Shown: positions 47,356 to 56,701, counted from the first letter of the stretch. The stretch: DNA of 61,399 nt from Bacteroidota bacterium (GCA_013285595.1 JABDHF010000011.1:1-61399), one strand, 5' to 3'. Notes: generated by a model not told the origin, from the letters alone. Numbers and translations are program-made.

Positions 47356-48049
47356 GATAGGTATAGTAGAAGATGAGCTCATTATTGCCGATAGCATTCG
47401 GGCCGTACTGAGAAGCATGCGCTATACTGTGCCTGAGCCATGCTGCGATTATGAGGAAGCCATAACCATGCTGCAGGCAGAGCAGCCCGACCTGGTGCTG
47501 CTGGATATAAACCTGGCGGGTAACGACCTGGATGGCATAGCCGTAGCGCGCTATATACGCGAGCACATGGACATGCCTTTTATCTTCCTCACCGCAAATA
47601 GCGATGCGGGAACACTTGCGAGGGCAAAAACAGTGACACCTAACGCCTTTCTCGTAAAGCCGTTTCAGCGGGAAGACCTGTATGCGGCCATAGAGATAGC
47701 CCTCCACAACTTTTATGCAACTGATATAGCGCCGGGAAAGCGGCTAAGGCAACACTTGTTCATAAAAGAAGGCATCTATCAGTATAAGGTAAACTTTGAT
47801 GAGATATTGTACCTGGAGAGCGACCATGTGTATGTGAATGTGTATACAACCAGCAGGAAATACCTGGTACGCACATCATTGCAGCAATACCTGGAGGAGC
47901 TGGATAAGAAGTCATTTATACGCATTCACAGGGGGTACATCGTTAATAAGAATAAGATAGATAAAGTAACCCCGGCAGCAGTAACTATTGGTGGAAAAGA
48001 ACTCCCCATATCCAAAAAATACCGCGACGAACTGCTTGATCATCTGTAA
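47345..48049 (+). CDS. LytTR-family response regulator
   Basis: A 234-residue regulator from ATG 47345 (MDTKIGIVEDELIIAD). The receiver domain has the acidic pair ED, phospho-acceptor Asp about 54 in LVLLDINLAG, and Lys about 105 in FLVKPF. The C-terminal half is a LytTR DNA-binding domain (FDEILYLESDHVYVNVYT, FIRIHRGYIVNKNKIDKV, GKELPISKKYRDELL). It overlaps the kinase gene by 11 bases, so they form a cognate pair. Target genes are unknown; the lipoprotein gene just downstream is a candidate. Confidence 0.9.
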   Translation: MDTKIGIVEDELIIADSIRAVLRSMRYTVPEPCCDYEEAITMLQAEQPDLVLLDINLAGNDLDGIAVARYIREHMDMPFIFLTANSDAGTLARAKTVTPNAFLVKPFQREDLYAAIEIALHNFYATDIAPGKRLRQHLFIKEGIYQYKVNFDEILYLESDHVYVNVYTTSRKYLVRTSLQQYLEELDKKSFIRIHRGYIVNKNKIDKVTPAAVTIGGKELPISKKYRDELLDHL

Positions 48050-48149
48050 GTTATCAATTTGCTAACGACGCATAATCATTAGGTATTTAACTCAGAACAT
48101 TATTCGGGGCTTTTAGAACATTACACCCATCCTTTCACTATATAGTTGG

Positions 48150-48157
48150 TAGGTTTG
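48150..48157 (+). promoter_or_regulatory. -7 promoter box of the lipoprotein gene
   Basis: TAGGTTTG, a perfect TAnnTTTG, lies 26 bases before ATG 48184. No clear -33 element. Confidence 0.4.
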
Positions 48158-48183
48158 CTAATACAAAACAAAAAACTTTTATT

Positions 48184-48762
48184 ATGAAAAAATTATTACA
48201 GATCAGTTTAGCGGTAGTAGCTTTGGGCGCTACACTTAGTTTCCAGTCGTGCGATAAGATAAAAAGCGCCGTAACACCACCGGACATAAGCTTTACAGGT
48301 GCTAGCACAGATGTTACCATCCCTCCTACCAACGACACAACCTCGCAAGCTGCAATAGGCGTGGCCCCGTTAGCGTTCAATATTGACTCAATGATCAAGG
48401 CTCAAACCGGTGGTGTTTACAGTTTCAGTAGTATTAAAAGTGTAAAAATAGCAACTATAACGCTTACACTTCTTGATGGTGGCACCGCTAATAATTTTGC
48501 CAATTTCACTTATGCAGGAGCAGAATTCAACAGCGATGCCAACAATGGCAGTTACGATCCTTACACCATCGCATATGTTGAGAATAATCCTGACTCTTAC
48601 AACATAACATTATCACCAAAAGTTCAAGATGCTACCCAGGATGTGAAAAAATATTTTCACGCAAATATGACATTTTATTACCTCATTGTCGCTAAGCTGC
48701 GCCGCCCTATTACTTCAACATTGCATTGCCACGTTGACATTACGTATACACTTGGCTTTTAA
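48184..48762 (+). CDS. Putative lipoprotein of unknown function
   Basis: A 192-residue protein. Its N-terminus MKKLLQISLAVVALGATLSFQSC is a lipoprotein signal with Cys about 23. The mature part is Thr/Ser/Asn-rich and beta-predicted, with no known domain. It has its own promoter-like box and a strong terminator, and lies directly after the kinase/LytTR pair. It could be a surface lipoprotein. Confidence 0.7.
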   Translation: MKKLLQISLAVVALGATLSFQSCDKIKSAVTPPDISFTGASTDVTIPPTNDTTSQAAIGVAPLAFNIDSMIKAQTGGVYSFSSIKSVKIATITLTLLDGGTANNFANFTYAGAEFNSDANNGSYDPYTIAYVENNPDSYNITLSPKVQDATQDVKKYFHANMTFYYLIVAKLRRPITSTLHCHVDITYTLGF

Positions 48763-48777
48763 TGATCTCTAAACGAT

Positions 48778-48823
48778 TTATAAAAAGTAAGGGTGGCTCG
48801 TTGGCCACCCTTACTTTTTATAA
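48778..48823. terminator. Bidirectional terminator hairpin
   Basis: Perfect 20-bp arms (left arm TTATAAAAAGTAAGGGTGGC) enclose TCGTTG between the convergent lipoprotein gene and zapA. A5 and T5 tracts in the stem provide tails for both directions. Confidence 0.85.
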
Positions 48824-48840
48824 TGAGCTATTCAACGCGG

Positions 48841-49134
48841 TTACGAATTAGCCATATTGACCGCTTTATCTATCTTCTTCGACATTTTGGTTAACTCTTC
48901 ATGCAGCAGCGGATTGTTGAGGGAGTCTATGGCGCTGTCGGCTGCATAGGTGAGCAGGCTCATGGCCATAAAATCCTGGTCGTCTTTGCCCGCGTAGTGT
49001 ACGCGCATTTCGTTTACCTTTTCATCAGCCAGCTTCACGGCTTTGCGCACTGCTGATTCTTCTTCAGGTTTTATGCGCAGGCGGTAGCTGCGCCCTGCCA
49101 GCCATACTGTTATTGATAAAAGTTCGTCTTCCAT
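48841..49134 (-). CDS. zapA: Cell division protein ZapA
   Basis: A 97-residue protein with the ZapA layout: beta strands SITVWLAGRSYRLRIKPEEE, then EEAVRKAVKLADEKVNEM-type helix and a C-terminal coiled coil (LLHEELTKMSKKIDKAVNM). ZapA binds FtsZ filaments and stabilises the Z-ring. It begins 2 bases after the lspA stop and should be in the same transcript. Confidence 0.85.
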   Translation of the reverse strand: MEDELLSITVWLAGRSYRLRIKPEEESAVRKAVKLADEKVNEMRVHYAGKDDQDFMAMSLLTYAADSAIDSLNNPLLHEELTKMSKKIDKAVNMANS

Positions 49135-49136
49135 AG

Positions 49137-49844
49137 CTATTGTGTTACTGTGTTGCTGTGTTCCACCGTTTCTTCAGTGCCAGCCTTGTGAATAAGGCGC
49201 TTCTGAAAAAATACGAGGGTAATAACGCCTACTGATATTGCCGCATCTGCAATGTTGAAAACGGGCTCAAAGAAAATAAAACTTTTGCCACCAATGAAGG
49301 GCACCCAGTGCGGCATTATAGTATCTACTACAGGAAAGTAAAGCATATCTACTACCTTGCCCTGCAAAAATTTTCCGTAACCATGGCCCCAGTCGCAGAG
49401 GTGAGCTACCGCGCCCTGACCGTGGTTTTGCAGCATGGTGTGCAGGTTGTCATAATTACCGGCAAAGCATGCGTAAGGGCTGTCGGTAAATATAAGGCCG
49501 TAAAACATACTGTCGATAAGGTTTCCAAGCGCGCCGGCAAGAATGAGCGTGCCACAGATGATAGCACCCTTGCTATAACCTTTCTTCGTCAACCGCTTCA
49601 ATAAATAAAACCCGAAGATCACCGCTATAAGCCGGAAAGAAGAAAGGACGAGTTTGCCCATTACCGATTCGCTAAGCTTCATGCCGTAGGCCATTCCTTC
49701 ATTCTCAATAAAGTGAAGCCGGAACCAGCTGCCCATTATTTTCACATCGTCCCCATTTGAGAAATGGGTCTTAACAAAGAATTTCAGCGCCTGGTCGGCA
49801 ACGATGACCAGCAAAACTATCAGCAACGCATTACGATACTTCAA
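49137..49844 (-). CDS. lspA: Lipoprotein signal peptidase (signal peptidase II)
   Basis: A 235-residue membrane protease, longer than usual (about 160-210) because of an extra loop region between the second and third helix groups and a C-terminal tail. It has DQALKFFV near the N-terminus, ENEGMAYGM, the catalytic Asp segments GNLIDSMFYG and FNIADAAISVG, and four hydrophobic helices. It removes signal peptides from the diacylated lipoproteins that are frequent in this window. zapA follows directly. Confidence 0.93.
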   Translation of the reverse strand: MKYRNALLIVLLVIVADQALKFFVKTHFSNGDDVKIMGSWFRLHFIENEGMAYGMKLSESVMGKLVLSSFRLIAVIFGFYLLKRLTKKGYSKGAIICGTLILAGALGNLIDSMFYGLIFTDSPYACFAGNYDNLHTMLQNHGQGAVAHLCDWGHGYGKFLQGKVVDMLYFPVVDTIMPHWVPFIGGKSFIFFEPVFNIADAAISVGVITLVFFQKRLIHKAGTEETVEHSNTVTQ

Positions 49845-49964
49845 AACCTGAGCAATTTTATATTTATGACGGGCAAATATACTATACTACCTACACAGAA
49901 CCACGCCCCGGCTATAATGAATGAATAAAAGATAACAGTTTTTTAAGCTCACTGCGATAATAGG

Positions 49965-50981
49965 CTAAGCGCCGCTGGCCGGCTGCTCACTATACACCAC
50001 CTGCAGCAGTGTTTGCCCCACGGCTTTAAGCGTGTTTTTATCTATAATATCCATTACGTCGGCATGGGTATGCCAGTGACGGGCAAACGGGTGTTCCATA
50101 TCGGGTGTAAGGTTAATGATGTCCACGGTTTTAATGCCGGTGATCTTATTTACCGGCACATGGTCATCCGTTATCTCCACTGCCGCTACATAAGGAAAGT
50201 AAGACGAAAAGCCAGCGTCGCCAGCGGCTTTCCAAACTTTTTGTTGTATGTCACCTGCATATTGGCTGGAGATGCCCTCCATAGGGAACTGTGCGCCCTT
50301 TGCGCCCACCATATCCAGCAATATGCCGTAGTTAGCGCTATAACCCGGCACATGCGGATGATGCGCCCAATACTGGGTACCCAGGCAATAAGAGTCTTCT
50401 CCCCATTCCGACTTTCCGTAGTCTTCCACATCAGTAAATAATATGTCTATACCCAAATTGGCCGGTACGCCATGGCTTTTGATCTCGCTTGCCATTTCCA
50501 GCAACACGCCTACCCCGCTGCCGCCGTCGTCGGCTGCCAGCACGGGCTTATCCTGGCCTTTGGTATCCTGGTCGGCCCAGGGGCGGCTATCCCAGTGTGT
50601 AAGAAAGAGGATACGCCGGGTGGCCCTGGGGTTGATAACACCAATAAGATTGATACATGGTAGCGACTTGCCATCGCCCCCGGTTACCTGCACCTGCTGC
50701 CGGTATACGGTGTCGCAAAACGGCTTTAGCTTGTCTTCCATCCATTTAGCGCACTTTATTTGTGCGGCAGAGCCGGGTGTGCGCGGGCCAAATGCCACCT
50801 GTGCGCCTACATAGCTGTAAGCGCTATCAGCATTGAATGATGGTACATTTAATGGCTTTGCCTGCACAGTATCTTTGCTGGCTTCTTCTTTCTTCTGCTC
50901 TGCCGGATTATTGCAAGCGCTGAAAGCCACAATAACAACTACTGCGAATAAAGTAAAACAGGATAACTTATTATTCCTCAT
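49965..50981 (-). CDS. M28 family peptidase / glutaminyl-peptide cyclotransferase-like lipoprotein
   Basis: A 338-residue lipoprotein (signal ending IVAFSACNN). The M28 fold is indicated by LFLTHWDSRPWAD, AADDGGSGVGVLLEMA with the zinc-binding Asp, DILFTDVEDYG with the catalytic acidic pair, and a final HPFARHWHTHADVMD histidine region. The family includes zinc aminopeptidases and glutaminyl cyclases; the W-rich D-SRPWAD segment and the late HWHTHAD resemble glutaminyl cyclases. The substrate is not determined. A minus-strand terminator lies upstream, so it has its own promoter. Confidence 0.82.
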   Translation of the reverse strand: MRNNKLSCFTLFAVVVIVAFSACNNPAEQKKEEASKDTVQAKPLNVPSFNADSAYSYVGAQVAFGPRTPGSAAQIKCAKWMEDKLKPFCDTVYRQQVQVTGGDGKSLPCINLIGVINPRATRRILFLTHWDSRPWADQDTKGQDKPVLAADDGGSGVGVLLEMASEIKSHGVPANLGIDILFTDVEDYGKSEWGEDSYCLGTQYWAHHPHVPGYSANYGILLDMVGAKGAQFPMEGISSQYAGDIQQKVWKAAGDAGFSSYFPYVAAVEITDDHVPVNKITGIKTVDIINLTPDMEHPFARHWHTHADVMDIIDKNTLKAVGQTLLQVVYSEQPASGA

Positions 50982-51001
50982 TATTAAAAGTCCTTATTAA
51001 G

Positions 51002-51029
51002 AAAAAGCCTTGTCGGGTTACAACAAGGC
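51002..51029 (-). terminator. Intrinsic terminator of the Omp28 pair
   Basis: On the minus strand GCCTTGT and ACAAGGC form a 7-bp stem with a 9-base loop followed by TTTTTC. It lies after the stop of the first Omp28-like gene. Confidence 0.75.
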
Positions 51030-51056
51030 AATTAGAAAAACAGATCTTTGCTGATA

Positions 51057-51944
51057 TTATTTTAAAGGGCACTGTGCCGATTGCAAAATATGCTTATCAG
51101 AACCATTGGTACTGTTGACAAAAGCAATGACCCGGCAGTGCGCAGGAACGATCGCTGGTGTTTTAGCAGGCAATTTGTAAGCATATACCTTCTGGAAGAA
51201 GCGCCCTGCCTCCTTGGTATCATTACCCGCAGTGGCCTGCAATACATCGCCGGCGGGTACCTTTGTGGCCATCCCCCTGAATACATCCATAAACGTGTAA
51301 TTCTGAACCACGCTCGGGAATTCCTGCAGATCGCTGATACTATCTTCAACAATTACAACAGATAAATTTTGCGTCGTGGTTTGCGGCTGGGTATAGGTAA
51401 CTATAGCTGTAATGCTGGCTGTGCCGTTTGCAGCGTTGTACGCACTTGTTACAGAAATATTGACCGGAGATGCGATCGCAAGCTCGGAAGATATTACGCC
51501 ATCCCAAGACGAAGAACCTACCTGCACAACACTGCCGCCTGAAGAAACACGGTCTATACTTGCTGCCGGAAGCCCGCCTACATTACCAAAAATACCAGAT
51601 AATACTGCTGTTGCAACATCGTCTCTAAGATCATAGACAGCCCCTGAAGGTGGTATGCTCTGGGGGCTACCCGCAGTATACATACTGATGACATTGACTA
51701 AGCCATTGCCAGCGCCTATCGTAGATACCTTATCAAGATCAGAGTGGGCCGAGGGGCAGTTAGGGCAGCTTTCCCCGGTAAACTCCTCTACCAGTACCTG
51801 GTGTGGTGCAGGCGCGGGCACAGACGACGAAACCCCTGTGCTATCGGAGATTGCTTTAATACTGAAGTCTATAGGTATATCGTGTTCTTTACAGCCGGTA
51901 AAAAGTAACGCTACGCCGCAAAATGCAAATAAAATATTTTTCAT
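51057..51944 (-). CDS. Omp28-related lipoprotein, paralogue A
   Basis: A 295-residue protein from ATG 51944 with lipobox LLFTGC (Cys about 18). A thioredoxin-like segment EEFTGESCPNCPSAH carries CxxC at about 60/63, and the remainder is a beta-rich Omp28-type C-terminal domain (VVIVEDSISDLQEFPSVVQNYTFMDVFRG). Omp28 proteins are outer-membrane-associated lipoproteins of Bacteroidota with unclear function, possibly redox-linked. It lies next to, and is clearly duplicated with, the following gene; the CxxC and the EDSISDLQEF block are shared. Confidence 0.8.
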   Translation of the reverse strand: MKNILFAFCGVALLFTGCKEHDIPIDFSIKAISDSTGVSSSVPAPAPHQVLVEEFTGESCPNCPSAHSDLDKVSTIGAGNGLVNVISMYTAGSPQSIPPSGAVYDLRDDVATAVLSGIFGNVGGLPAASIDRVSSGGSVVQVGSSSWDGVISSELAIASPVNISVTSAYNAANGTASITAIVTYTQPQTTTQNLSVVIVEDSISDLQEFPSVVQNYTFMDVFRGMATKVPAGDVLQATAGNDTKEAGRFFQKVYAYKLPAKTPAIVPAHCRVIAFVNSTNGSDKHILQSAQCPLK

Positions 51945-52010
51945 GCCTGGATTATAAAACACGAATTTAGGAAATATTCATTAATTCTTCGGTACGCTAA
52001 TGTATTCCGG

Positions 52011-52907
52011 TTAATTCATCAATTTGCACTGGGCCGATTGCAATACGCGTTTGTCTGCACCATCAGCATTGCTTACAAACGCTATGATCCGGCAATTTGA
52101 TGGTACAATGGCGGGAGATTTAGCAGGTAAAGCATAGGCATAAGTTTTTTTGAAGCAACGCCCGGCTTCTTTAGCATTGGAGTTTTTTGTCACTTGCAAA
52201 ACGTCGCCGGCAGGTACAGCCGTAACCATACCCCTGTAAACGTCCATAAATACATATTTTTGAATAACTCCCGGAAATTCCTGCAAGTCACTGATATTAT
52301 CCTCAACAACTACTATAGACAAGTTTTGCGACGTTGACGACGCTTCAGTGTAGGTGACTGTAGCGTTAATGATAGCTACGTTCTTTGCCAGGTCATAGTT
52401 GCTCGTAACAATAATATTTACCGGGGATGCAACAGCTAGTTGCGTCGTGATAATGCCATCCGAGCCGTTAGGCCCAAGTTGCAATACACTGCCGTTATAG
52501 GAAACCCTGTCTGCACCTGAGGCCGGAAGCCCCCCGGGGTTACCAAAAATGCCATCAAGTACATTCTCGGCTGTAATTTCTTCAAAATCATATTGTGCCC
52601 CCGTTGGAGGTACACACTGCGGGAATGGCTTAGGGGAGGATAATGGATACAGGCTAATTAAATTAACACGCCCGGGATTTTGTGCCGAGATGGCATCAAT
52701 CGCAGCATGTGCCTGCGGACAATTAGGGCAGCTTTGCCCGGTAAACTCTTCTACCAAAACCTGGTGTGGATCGGGCGATGGAACAGGCGATACTACAGAC
52801 GAGGTCTGGCTTGTTGAATTAGTACCAAAATCTATTAATGTACCATGTTCTTTACAACCTGTAAAAATCAATGCGGCGCAGCTAATGGCAAATAATCTTC
52901 TTTTCAT
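52011..52907 (-). CDS. Omp28-related lipoprotein, paralogue B
   Basis: A 298-residue protein with lipobox LIFTGC (Cys about 18), followed by EEFTGQSCPNCPQAH with CxxC at about 60/63 and a C-terminal half closely parallel to paralogue A (VVVEDNISDLQEFPGVIQKYVFMDVYRG). The upstream regions of both genes share AATATTTCCTAAATTC, so the promoter was duplicated too. Each may be transcribed on its own. Function unknown. Confidence 0.8.
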   Translation of the reverse strand: MKRRLFAISCAALIFTGCKEHGTLIDFGTNSTSQTSSVVSPVPSPDPHQVLVEEFTGQSCPNCPQAHAAIDAISAQNPGRVNLISLYPLSSPKPFPQCVPPTGAQYDFEEITAENVLDGIFGNPGGLPASGADRVSYNGSVLQLGPNGSDGIITTQLAVASPVNIIVTSNYDLAKNVAIINATVTYTEASSTSQNLSIVVVEDNISDLQEFPGVIQKYVFMDVYRGMVTAVPAGDVLQVTKNSNAKEAGRCFKKTYAYALPAKSPAIVPSNCRIIAFVSNADGADKRVLQSAQCKLMN

Positions 52908-53044
52908 AAAATGGTATAAGACATGAATTTAGGAAATATTTATTTATAAACAAACTAAAAATAATAGCAGGGGCGCTTATGCTTCAGCAAATTTTCGACC
53001 CCAAATTTTCAAATTCGCTAACTTTAGCGGGTAATAAGCTACTT

Positions 53045-53428
53045 ATGGAAGAAAACAAAAGGCAGAAACAGGTAGGCAAGCTGGTGATGGAAGAGCTGAG
53101 CGACATTTTTCAGCGCGAAGGGATGAATATTATTGATGGCGGCATGGTATCCATATCGAAAGTAATGATAACGCCCGATCTGCTGGAAGCACGGGTGTAC
53201 CTCAGTTTTTTCCAGGTGAAAGACCAGGCAGCATTACTGTATAAAATAAAAGATCGCGGGTGGGAATGGCGTAAGCTACTGGGGCAAAGAGTAAAAGACC
53301 AGTTGCGCAGGGTGCCTGAACTGCAGTTTTATGCCGACGATACGCTCGACCATATCTTTAAAATGGAAGAGATCTTTAAACAAATAAATAAAGACCGCGA
53401 AGCCATGCCCCCGGCCACCGAAGAGTGA
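53045..53428 (+). CDS. rbfA: Ribosome-binding factor A
   Basis: A 127-residue protein from ATG 53045 (MEENKRQKQVGKLVMEEL). It has the KH-like RbfA fold pattern: KLVMEELSDIFQREG, MVSISKVMITPDLLEARVYLSFF, and a C-terminal RRVPELQFYADDTLDHIFKMEEIF. It assists late 30S maturation and cold adaptation. The 22-residue in-frame N-terminal extension is not family-like. The permease gene follows after 37 bases. Confidence 0.92.
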   Translation: MEENKRQKQVGKLVMEELSDIFQREGMNIIDGGMVSISKVMITPDLLEARVYLSFFQVKDQAALLYKIKDRGWEWRKLLGQRVKDQLRRVPELQFYADDTLDHIFKMEEIFKQINKDREAMPPATEE

Positions 53429-53465
53429 AAAAGGGTATACCTTCCGACTTAATTAATATTTCCTT

Positions 53466-54695
53466 TTGGACCGCACTCTTATATGGCAACTGGCGCTGAG
53501 GTACCTGCGTGGCAAACGCTCTGCCAATGCGGTGCCTATCCTATCGCGCATAAGCATGGTTGCAATTGCGGTGAGCAGCGCGGCCATGATCATTATTTTC
53601 TCAGTATTCAATGGGCTGGAGACTGTAGTAAAAGACCTTTACAAGGCATTTTACCCCGATATAAAAATAACAGTGGTGCGTGGTAAATTCTTCGAATTAG
53701 AGGCTGCAAAACTAGCCACCATCAGGCATATCAATGGGGTGCAGGATATGACACCGGTTATAGAGGATAATGTCTTTGCCAATAATCACGACCAGCAGAA
53801 AGTGATCATTCTCAAAGGCATTGAGAACAGTTATTTTAAAGTAAACGATGTAAGACAGTATATAGTGCAGGGCGATGATTCCGTATCGGCAGGCGAACAG
53901 AATACAGCAATTGCAGGTTTGCGGATAATGAACGAGTTGGGGGCGGACGTAAATAACCTTACGTACGTGATGCTCTACTACCCAAACCCGGCTATAACTG
54001 ACCCTGGCGCAGATCCTTTGTCGGCCTTCCAGTCGCTGAAGCTGCATCCTTCAGGCGTTTTCAGGATACAGGATGAGTTCGACAGCAAATATATATTGGC
54101 GCCATTAGTGCTTGTACAGCAGCTTTTTCATCAGCAAGGCAAGTATTCATCGTTAGAGATCAGCGCCGATGCCAACGCTATACCTGAGATAAAAAAACAA
54201 CTGGAACACCTGCTGGGCAATACCTACAGGGTAGAGACCCGCTATGAACAGAATAAGACCATGTACATGGTAATGGGCGCAGAGAAGTGGGCTGTATATG
54301 CCATACTGCTGCTGGTATTGCTTATAGCGTCGTTCAACATGGTGGGCGCACTGTCTATGCTGGTGCTGGAAAAGCAAAAAGATATAGCCATACTGCGGGC
54401 CATGGGCGCACAGCCCGGTACCATCAGGAAGATATTCTTGCTGGAGGGCATGCTATGGTCATTGGTAGGTGGCCTATCCGGGATATTATTGGGCTGTGGT
54501 ATATGCCTTGTACAGCTAAAATTTGGCCTGATAAAACTCGGTGGATCTTTCCTTGTAGATGCTTACCCCGTGAAGATAGAACTACAGGATATTCTCCTTG
54601 TTACCGTTACCATTATCATGGTGGGACTGCTGACCTCGTGGTACCCGGCTTACCGGGCTACAAGGGCTGTGGACCCTACACTGAAGAGTACGTAG
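53466..54695 (+). CDS. LolC/LolE-type ABC transporter permease (FtsX family)
   Basis: A 409-residue permease. The N-terminus WQLALRYLRGKRSANAVPILSRISMVAIAV is the LolC/E signature, followed by one TM helix, a periplasmic MacB-PCD-like domain of about 200 residues, and three C-terminal TMs with KQKDIAILRAMGAQPGTIRKIF and WYPAYRATRAVDPTLKS. Such proteins release outer-membrane lipoproteins to LolA with LolD. The only start consistent with the signature is TTG 53466; no ATG is available upstream. rbfA precedes it. Confidence 0.88.
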   Translation: MDRTLIWQLALRYLRGKRSANAVPILSRISMVAIAVSSAAMIIIFSVFNGLETVVKDLYKAFYPDIKITVVRGKFFELEAAKLATIRHINGVQDMTPVIEDNVFANNHDQQKVIILKGIENSYFKVNDVRQYIVQGDDSVSAGEQNTAIAGLRIMNELGADVNNLTYVMLYYPNPAITDPGADPLSAFQSLKLHPSGVFRIQDEFDSKYILAPLVLVQQLFHQQGKYSSLEISADANAIPEIKKQLEHLLGNTYRVETRYEQNKTMYMVMGAEKWAVYAILLLVLLIASFNMVGALSMLVLEKQKDIAILRAMGAQPGTIRKIFLLEGMLWSLVGGLSGILLGCGICLVQLKFGLIKLGGSFLVDAYPVKIELQDILLVTVTIIMVGLLTSWYPAYRATRAVDPTLKST

Positions 54696-54730
54696 GAGTA
54701 GAAAATTATAACTTTGATAGCAACCGCCTC

Positions 54731-54776
54731 TTAACCTTTTAGCGCAGTTGGCTTATTAACCAGTTAACCTTTTAAC
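54731..54776. repeat. TTAACC word repeats upstream of acs
   Basis: TTAACCTTTT at 54731-54740 and TTAACCTTTTAAC at 54764-54776, with TTATTAACC between, match words seen upstream of cmk at 44600-44637. They end 11 bases before the acs start. Confidence 0.5.
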
Positions 54777-54787
54777 GAAAAGCACTT

Positions 54788-56701
54788 ATGTCTTTCTCAT
54801 TCCAAATCCGGTCGTACGAAGAATATAAACGGGCATACGCAAAAAGCGTAGCACAACCAGAGGAATTCTGGAGCGAAGTGGCGGCTCAGTTTTCGTGGCG
54901 AAAGAAATGGGATAAGGTACTGGAATGGGACTTTAGAAAGCCAGATGTAAAATGGTTCATTAATGGCAAGCTGAATATCACCGAGAATTGCCTGGACAGG
55001 CACCTACAAGCAAGAGGCGATGTACCGGCCATCATCTGGGAACCTAATGGTAAGGACGAACCTCACCGGGTGATTACCTACGACGAACTTCATTTTAAAG
55101 TAAACCAGTTTGCGCAGGTATTACGGAACAATGGTGTATGCAAGGGCGACCGCGTGTGCATATACATGGGCATGATTCCTGAGTTGCCCATTGCTATGCT
55201 TGCCTGTGCACGCATGGGCGCCATCCACTCTGTAGTTTTTGGCGGGTTCAGCGCACAAAGTATCTCAGACAGGCTACAGGATGCACAAGCCGAATTTATA
55301 ATCACCTGCGATGGGGCTTACCGGGGAGCTAAGGCTATTCCTTTAAAGAACGTTATTGACGATGCTTTGGTAAGCTGCCCGTTTGTAAAGACAGTAATCG
55401 TTTATGAGCGGACAAAGACCCCGGTGAGCATGATAAAAGGCAGGGATAAGTGGTGGCACGATGAGATAAGCAAAGTAGAGACACAAGGCAACCCCGCAAT
55501 GCCAGCAGAAGAGATGGACGCGGAAGATCCCCTGTTCATTCTATATACTTCCGGGTCTACAGGTAAACCGAAAGGCGTAGTACATTCTTCGGCTGGTTAT
55601 ATGGTATATGCTACGTATAGCTTTGTGAATGTATTTCAGTACACCCCGGGAGATATTCATTTCTGCACAGCTGATATTGGGTGGATAACCGGTCATACCT
55701 ACATCGTATACGGTGTGCTCTGCGCAGGCGGCACATCGCTGATGTATGAGGGTTTACCAACATGGCCCGATGCGGGAAGATTATGGGACATAGTGGATAA
55801 GCACAAAGCACACATACTGTACACAGCACCCACAGCCATACGCAGCCTGATGGGCTATGGCCTTGCACCACTGGAACGAAAGAAGCTGGATAGCCTGAAA
55901 GTACTGGGCACCGTAGGTGAGCCTATAAATGAAGAAGCCTGGCACTGGTATGATGAGCATATAGGCAAAAAGCGGCTGCCGATAGTAGATACCTGGTGGC
56001 AAACCGAGAATGGAGGCATACTGATATCTAACCTGGCTGGCGTTACACCAGCAAAACCAAGCTACGCCACACTGCCATTGCCCGGCATACAGCCGGTAAT
56101 AGTGGATGAGCAGGGAAAAGAAATAACGGGTAACAATGTAAGTGGCAACCTATGTATCCGCTTTCCATGGCCATCAATAATACGCACCACTTATGGCGAC
56201 CATGAACGGTGCCGTCTAAATTACTTCGCCACGTACGACAATATGTACTTCACCGGCGATGGCTGCTACCGCGATGAAAATGGCTACTACCGCATCACTG
56301 GCCGCGTAGATGATGTGCTGAATGTAAGTGGGCACCGAATAGGCACTGCCGAGGTAGAGAACGCCATAAACATGCACACCGGCGTACTGGAAAGCGCGGT
56401 AGTAGGCTACCCCCACGGCCTGAAAGGGCAGGGAATATATGCCTACGTGATCATGGATAAAATGCCGGAAGATATGGTACTGATGCAGGCAGACATCCTG
56501 CAAACAGTGACCCGCGTAATAGGCCCTATAGCCCGGCCCGATAAAATACAGTTTGTAACCGGTCTGCCTAAAACACGCAGCGGCAAAATAATGCGGCGCA
56601 TACTGCGAAAGATAGCCGAAGGCGAAATAGACAACCTGGGCGATACCTCTACCCTGCTGGACCCAGCGGTGGTAGACGAAATAAAAACCAGAAAAATATA
56701 A
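54788..56701 (+). CDS. acs: Acetyl-CoA synthetase
   Basis: A 637-residue AMP-forming ligase. It has the P-loop YTSGSTGKPKGVVH, the acetyl-pocket segment VDTWWQTENGG, RVDDVLNVSGHRIGTAEVE (A8-like hinge) and the catalytic and acetylatable lysine in TRSGKIMRRILR (Lys about 600). It activates acetate to acetyl-CoA through acetyl-AMP. The motif Trp in TWWQTENGG indicates acetate preference. It is preceded by TTAACC word repeats and is not obviously in an operon. Confidence 0.95.
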   Translation: MSFSFQIRSYEEYKRAYAKSVAQPEEFWSEVAAQFSWRKKWDKVLEWDFRKPDVKWFINGKLNITENCLDRHLQARGDVPAIIWEPNGKDEPHRVITYDELHFKVNQFAQVLRNNGVCKGDRVCIYMGMIPELPIAMLACARMGAIHSVVFGGFSAQSISDRLQDAQAEFIITCDGAYRGAKAIPLKNVIDDALVSCPFVKTVIVYERTKTPVSMIKGRDKWWHDEISKVETQGNPAMPAEEMDAEDPLFILYTSGSTGKPKGVVHSSAGYMVYATYSFVNVFQYTPGDIHFCTADIGWITGHTYIVYGVLCAGGTSLMYEGLPTWPDAGRLWDIVDKHKAHILYTAPTAIRSLMGYGLAPLERKKLDSLKVLGTVGEPINEEAWHWYDEHIGKKRLPIVDTWWQTENGGILISNLAGVTPAKPSYATLPLPGIQPVIVDEQGKEITGNNVSGNLCIRFPWPSIIRTTYGDHERCRLNYFATYDNMYFTGDGCYRDENGYYRITGRVDDVLNVSGHRIGTAEVENAINMHTGVLESAVVGYPHGLKGQGIYAYVIMDKMPEDMVLMQADILQTVTRVIGPIARPDKIQFVTGLPKTRSGKIMRRILRKIAEGEIDNLGDTSTLLDPAVVDEIKTRKI

